A stretch of 7,601 bases of DNA, from NCBI GenBank assembly GCA_030633635.1, contig DAOVSA010000026.1, positions 1-7,601 of the forward strand. Reading direction: 5' to 3'. Below the pieces are notes generated by a model. That model saw nothing but the letters and a program-made list of their open reading frames with translations, made no database searches and was not told where the DNA came from. Below, in pieces: positions 6,431-7,601 of the stretch. The stretch's first letter is position 1. The number at the start of each line of letters is the position of its first letter. Origin of the DNA: Candidatus Altarchaeota archaeon. Its GTDB lineage: Archaea > Altiarchaeota > Altiarchaeia > IMC4 > DAOVSA01. Both the position numbers and the translations under genes were made by a program.

Positions 6431-6503
6431 TAGCCCCGGCAGGATTTGAACCTGCGTCGTCGGGTCCAAAGCCCGATAGGATTGGCCACTACCCTACGGG
6501 GCT
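6431..6503 (-). tRNA. tRNA-Gln (anticodon UUG)
   Basis: This 73-nt cloverleaf reads on the minus strand. The acceptor AGCCCCG pairs with CGGGGCT, with discriminator A. The anticodon stem TCGGG/CCCGA closes the loop CTTTGGA (anticodon TTG, Gln). The T arm is GCAGG/CCTGC with loop TTCAAAT, and the variable loop has 4 nt. The D stem is weak: two G-C pairs plus a G-U. No CCA is encoded. It lies 9 nt after the tRNA-Gly gene and is presumably cut from the same transcript. The 87-bp gap 6344-6430 to the convergent SRP54 gene holds nothing I can assign, and no T-run terminator. Confidence 0.95.
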
Positions 6504-6512
6504 ATAGATCAA

Positions 6513-6671
6513 TGCGCCCACCGGGATTCGAACCCGGGTTTTTGGCTCTCTCCGTTTTGGGATGTGGCGGATTTTATCCGACACGTGTCCGACTTTAGTC
6601 GGCCACATGAAATCCTTTTTGTAGGGGTTCTTGGAAGGCCAAAGTCCTGAACCAGACTAGACTATGGACGC
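6513..6671 (-). tRNA. tRNA-Gly (anticodon UCC) with an 84-nt intron
   Basis: The two exons (6632-6671 and 6513-6547) join to a 75-nt tRNA. The acceptor GCGTCCA pairs with TGGGCGC (one G-U), with discriminator A. The D stem is GTCT/GGAC, and the anticodon stem TTGGC/GCCAA closes the loop CTTCCAA (anticodon TCC, Gly). The T arm is CCGGG/CCCGG with loop TTCGAAT. The two halves of the anticodon stem are brought together only by removing the intron, which settles the splice position at 37/38. No CCA is encoded. It is the first gene of a minus-strand pair with tRNA-Gln. Confidence 0.92.
6548..6631 (-). other. Archaeal tRNA intron (37/38), bulge-helix-bulge, compact internal fold
   Basis: The splice sites are CCA^A and GAG^A. 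A bulge-helix-bulge can be drawn: central helix CUUC (tRNA 32-35) with GGAG (6550-6553), and 3-nt bulges CA^A and AG^A, as the archaeal splicing endonuclease requires. The flanking intron-side helix is weak, starting with a single G-C. Inside, 6562-6608 is fully accounted for by paired elements (plus-strand letters). An outer stem ATGTGG/CCACAT (6562-6567 with 6603-6608) encloses hairpin CGGAT-TTT-ATCCG (6568-6580), the palindrome ACACGTGT (6581-6588) and hairpin CCGAC-TTTA-GTCGG (6589-6602). No box C/D motifs and no reading frame are seen in it. Confidence 0.8.
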
Positions 6672-6700
6672 ATTTCTGTATAGATTATTAGAAACCCAAC

Positions 6701-6707
6701 TTAAAAA
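6701..6707 (-). promoter_or_regulatory. TATA box of the tRNA-Gly/tRNA-Gln operon
   Basis: TTTTTAA (minus sense) is centred about 33 nt before the first base of tRNA-Gly. This puts the start about 6 nt upstream of the tRNA, which is typical for archaeal tRNA genes. It lies in the 62-bp gap between the tRNA and the stop of the membrane-protein gene. Confidence 0.5.
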
Positions 6708-6733
6708 TTACACTACATCTATACTTTCTTTAT

Positions 6734-7591
6734 CTACTTCTCCTTGCTCTCCTTCTTCTCGATCTGCATCTCATCCACCATAGTCGATGCCTCTAATAGT
6801 AGTGAGGGTATTCCAAAGATGACCACCGCCGCGATCCAGTCCATGACGCCAAGCATAATAAACGGTGCGATTATTAACAGCATAACTGCTGCATACTCTA
6901 TGAAAAATATTGGGATAGGGGAAGTTGAGGGTACTGCAGCCACACCAACCGCTATTGCCACTATAACGAATGCGTACAGAACCTGCACGAATATCCACGC
7001 TAATGTTTGGCGCAGCATGGCTTTACCCATTCCTTGGGTAAACTCAAAAGAATATAAAAGTATGGTAAAAGGAAAGAGTAACGTCCAGAATATTATCATC
7101 AGATACCTTAATCCCATAGTTACGAACGGTATAAACATTAGGATCGCTAGAAACAGCATCAAAAACCCCATTTCCATACCAGCACCCATGACTAACATCT
7201 TAAAATGTGCAGCAAATTTACCGATCACATCCCTAAATGCCGAGATCGCTATCTCCTCATCCGCTAAATTGAGTACCAGCGAGGTAAATCCCTCAGAGAC
7301 ATCCAGGAGTAATTGAATCAACGGTATTGTTATCACGATAGCCACCATACCTAGTACAAGTCTTATCAGGCTCCCCTTTGCTCTTGCCCTGCCTCTTGGG
7401 GATGTTGACACAAGAAGCATATAAAGGCCTGTGAGAACTATGGCCAGAACATATAGTGGATACGTCAGATGAACAAAGAAAAATACCATATTCTCCACAT
7501 CGGGCGAATCTATAATTGGCGGGTTTATCAGTATCCAGTGTATGATGTCAGTGTACATGGATGGTATCATATCGGTAAATACAAACCCCAT
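6734..7591 (-). CDS. Polytopic membrane protein, TrbL/VirB6/CedA-like (N-terminus may lie beyond right edge)
   Basis: The 285 residues from the ATG at 7591 contain six or seven membrane helices, at about 35-61, 74-97, 133-158, 162-182, 197-220, 227-250 and 251-267. They end in a charged tail, EKKESKEK. The loop SPRGRARAKGSL at 64-75 leads into a hydrophobic helix ending LIQLLLDVSEGFT. The motif LFPFTILLYSFEFTQGMGK at 172-190 follows later. From memory, this arrangement recalls archaeal TrbL/VirB6-like and CedA-like channel proteins of type IV secretion, conjugation or DNA-import systems. No partner ATPase is in the window to confirm this. The frame stays open from 7591 to the edge (codons for V, F, S), so the start could lie further upstream. 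The upstream neighbours, outside the window, would decide the function. Membrane protein is certain; the family is tentative. Confidence 0.6.
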   Translation of the reverse strand: MGFVFTDMIPSMYTDIIHWILINPPIIDSPDVENMVFFFVHLTYPLYVLAIVLTGLYMLLVSTSPRGRARAKGSLIRLVLGMVAIVITIPLIQLLLDVSEGFTSLVLNLADEEIAISAFRDVIGKFAAHFKMLVMGAGMEMGFLMLFLAILMFIPFVTMGLRYLMIIFWTLLFPFTILLYSFEFTQGMGKAMLRQTLAWIFVQVLYAFVIVAIAVGVAAVPSTSPIPIFFIEYAAVMLLIIAPFIMLGVMDWIAAVVIFGIPSLLLEASTMVDEMQIEKKESKEK

Positions 7592-7601
7592 GGAAAATAC
7601 A

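Noticed and set aside
6581..6588. ACACGTGT palindrome as a DNA-binding operator
   Set aside because: It lies inside a tRNA intron and fits into an ordered RNA fold, so an RNA role is the simpler explanation.
6744..7316. A 190-codon open frame on the plus strand, antisense to the membrane-protein gene
   Set aside because: Its protein is low in recognisable features and rich in Ile, Ser, Asn and Thr, as expected of a mirror of a hydrophobic membrane protein. The minus-strand frame has coherent membrane helices and a sensible C-terminus.

Overview
The window looks like compact, AT-rich chromosomal DNA from an archaeon. Evidence for this includes an SRP54 with the archaeal-type N-terminus, a Trm5-family tRNA methyltransferase, an Lrp/AsnC regulator, TATA-box promoters, and a tRNA gene interrupted after position 37 by an intron with a recognisable bulge-helix-bulge junction. 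Neither tRNA encodes its CCA. The gene set fits a euryarchaeal-type genome, but I cannot name the lineage from the sequence alone.

Layout. Bases 1-3329 (minus strand) hold two tandem paralogous secreted or surface proteins built from immunoglobulin-like beta-sandwich repeats. The downstream one (1-1476) runs off the left edge and has a different N-terminal part. The upstream one (1605-3329) is complete, with a signal peptide and a C-terminal membrane anchor. The two share a block that aligns without indels at a constant offset of 2270 bp. A 71-bp divergent promoter region separates them from a plus-strand Trm5-like tRNA methyltransferase (3401-4234). The 3' end of that gene overlaps, tail to tail, an Lrp/AsnC regulator (4212-4709, minus).

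The region 4710-5014 is regulatory. It carries two perfect palindromes in front of the Lrp gene, a TATA-like element, and a perfect 30-bp tandem duplication in which each copy contains an archaeal TATA box. It is followed by SRP54 (5015-6343, plus), whose true start is set by a Shine-Dalgarno sequence. Converging on SRP54 is a two-gene tRNA operon on the minus strand: tRNA-Gly(UCC) with an 84-nt structured intron, then tRNA-Gln(UUG). At the right edge is a polytopic membrane protein (6734-7591, minus) resembling TrbL/VirB6/CedA-like DNA-transfer channel subunits. Its N-terminus may lie outside the window.

Functional reading. The centre of the window is translation and protein-targeting housekeeping: SRP54, tRNA genes and a tRNA modification enzyme. 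It is flanked by cell-envelope genes: Ig-domain surface proteins on one side and a possible DNA-transfer membrane subunit on the other. I see no mobile element, CRISPR array or clear defence system. The points most worth following up are the Lrp operator layout, the duplicated SRP54 promoter, the DSEGR variant of the SRP54 G3 motif, the compact structured tRNA intron, and the TrbL-like membrane protein.
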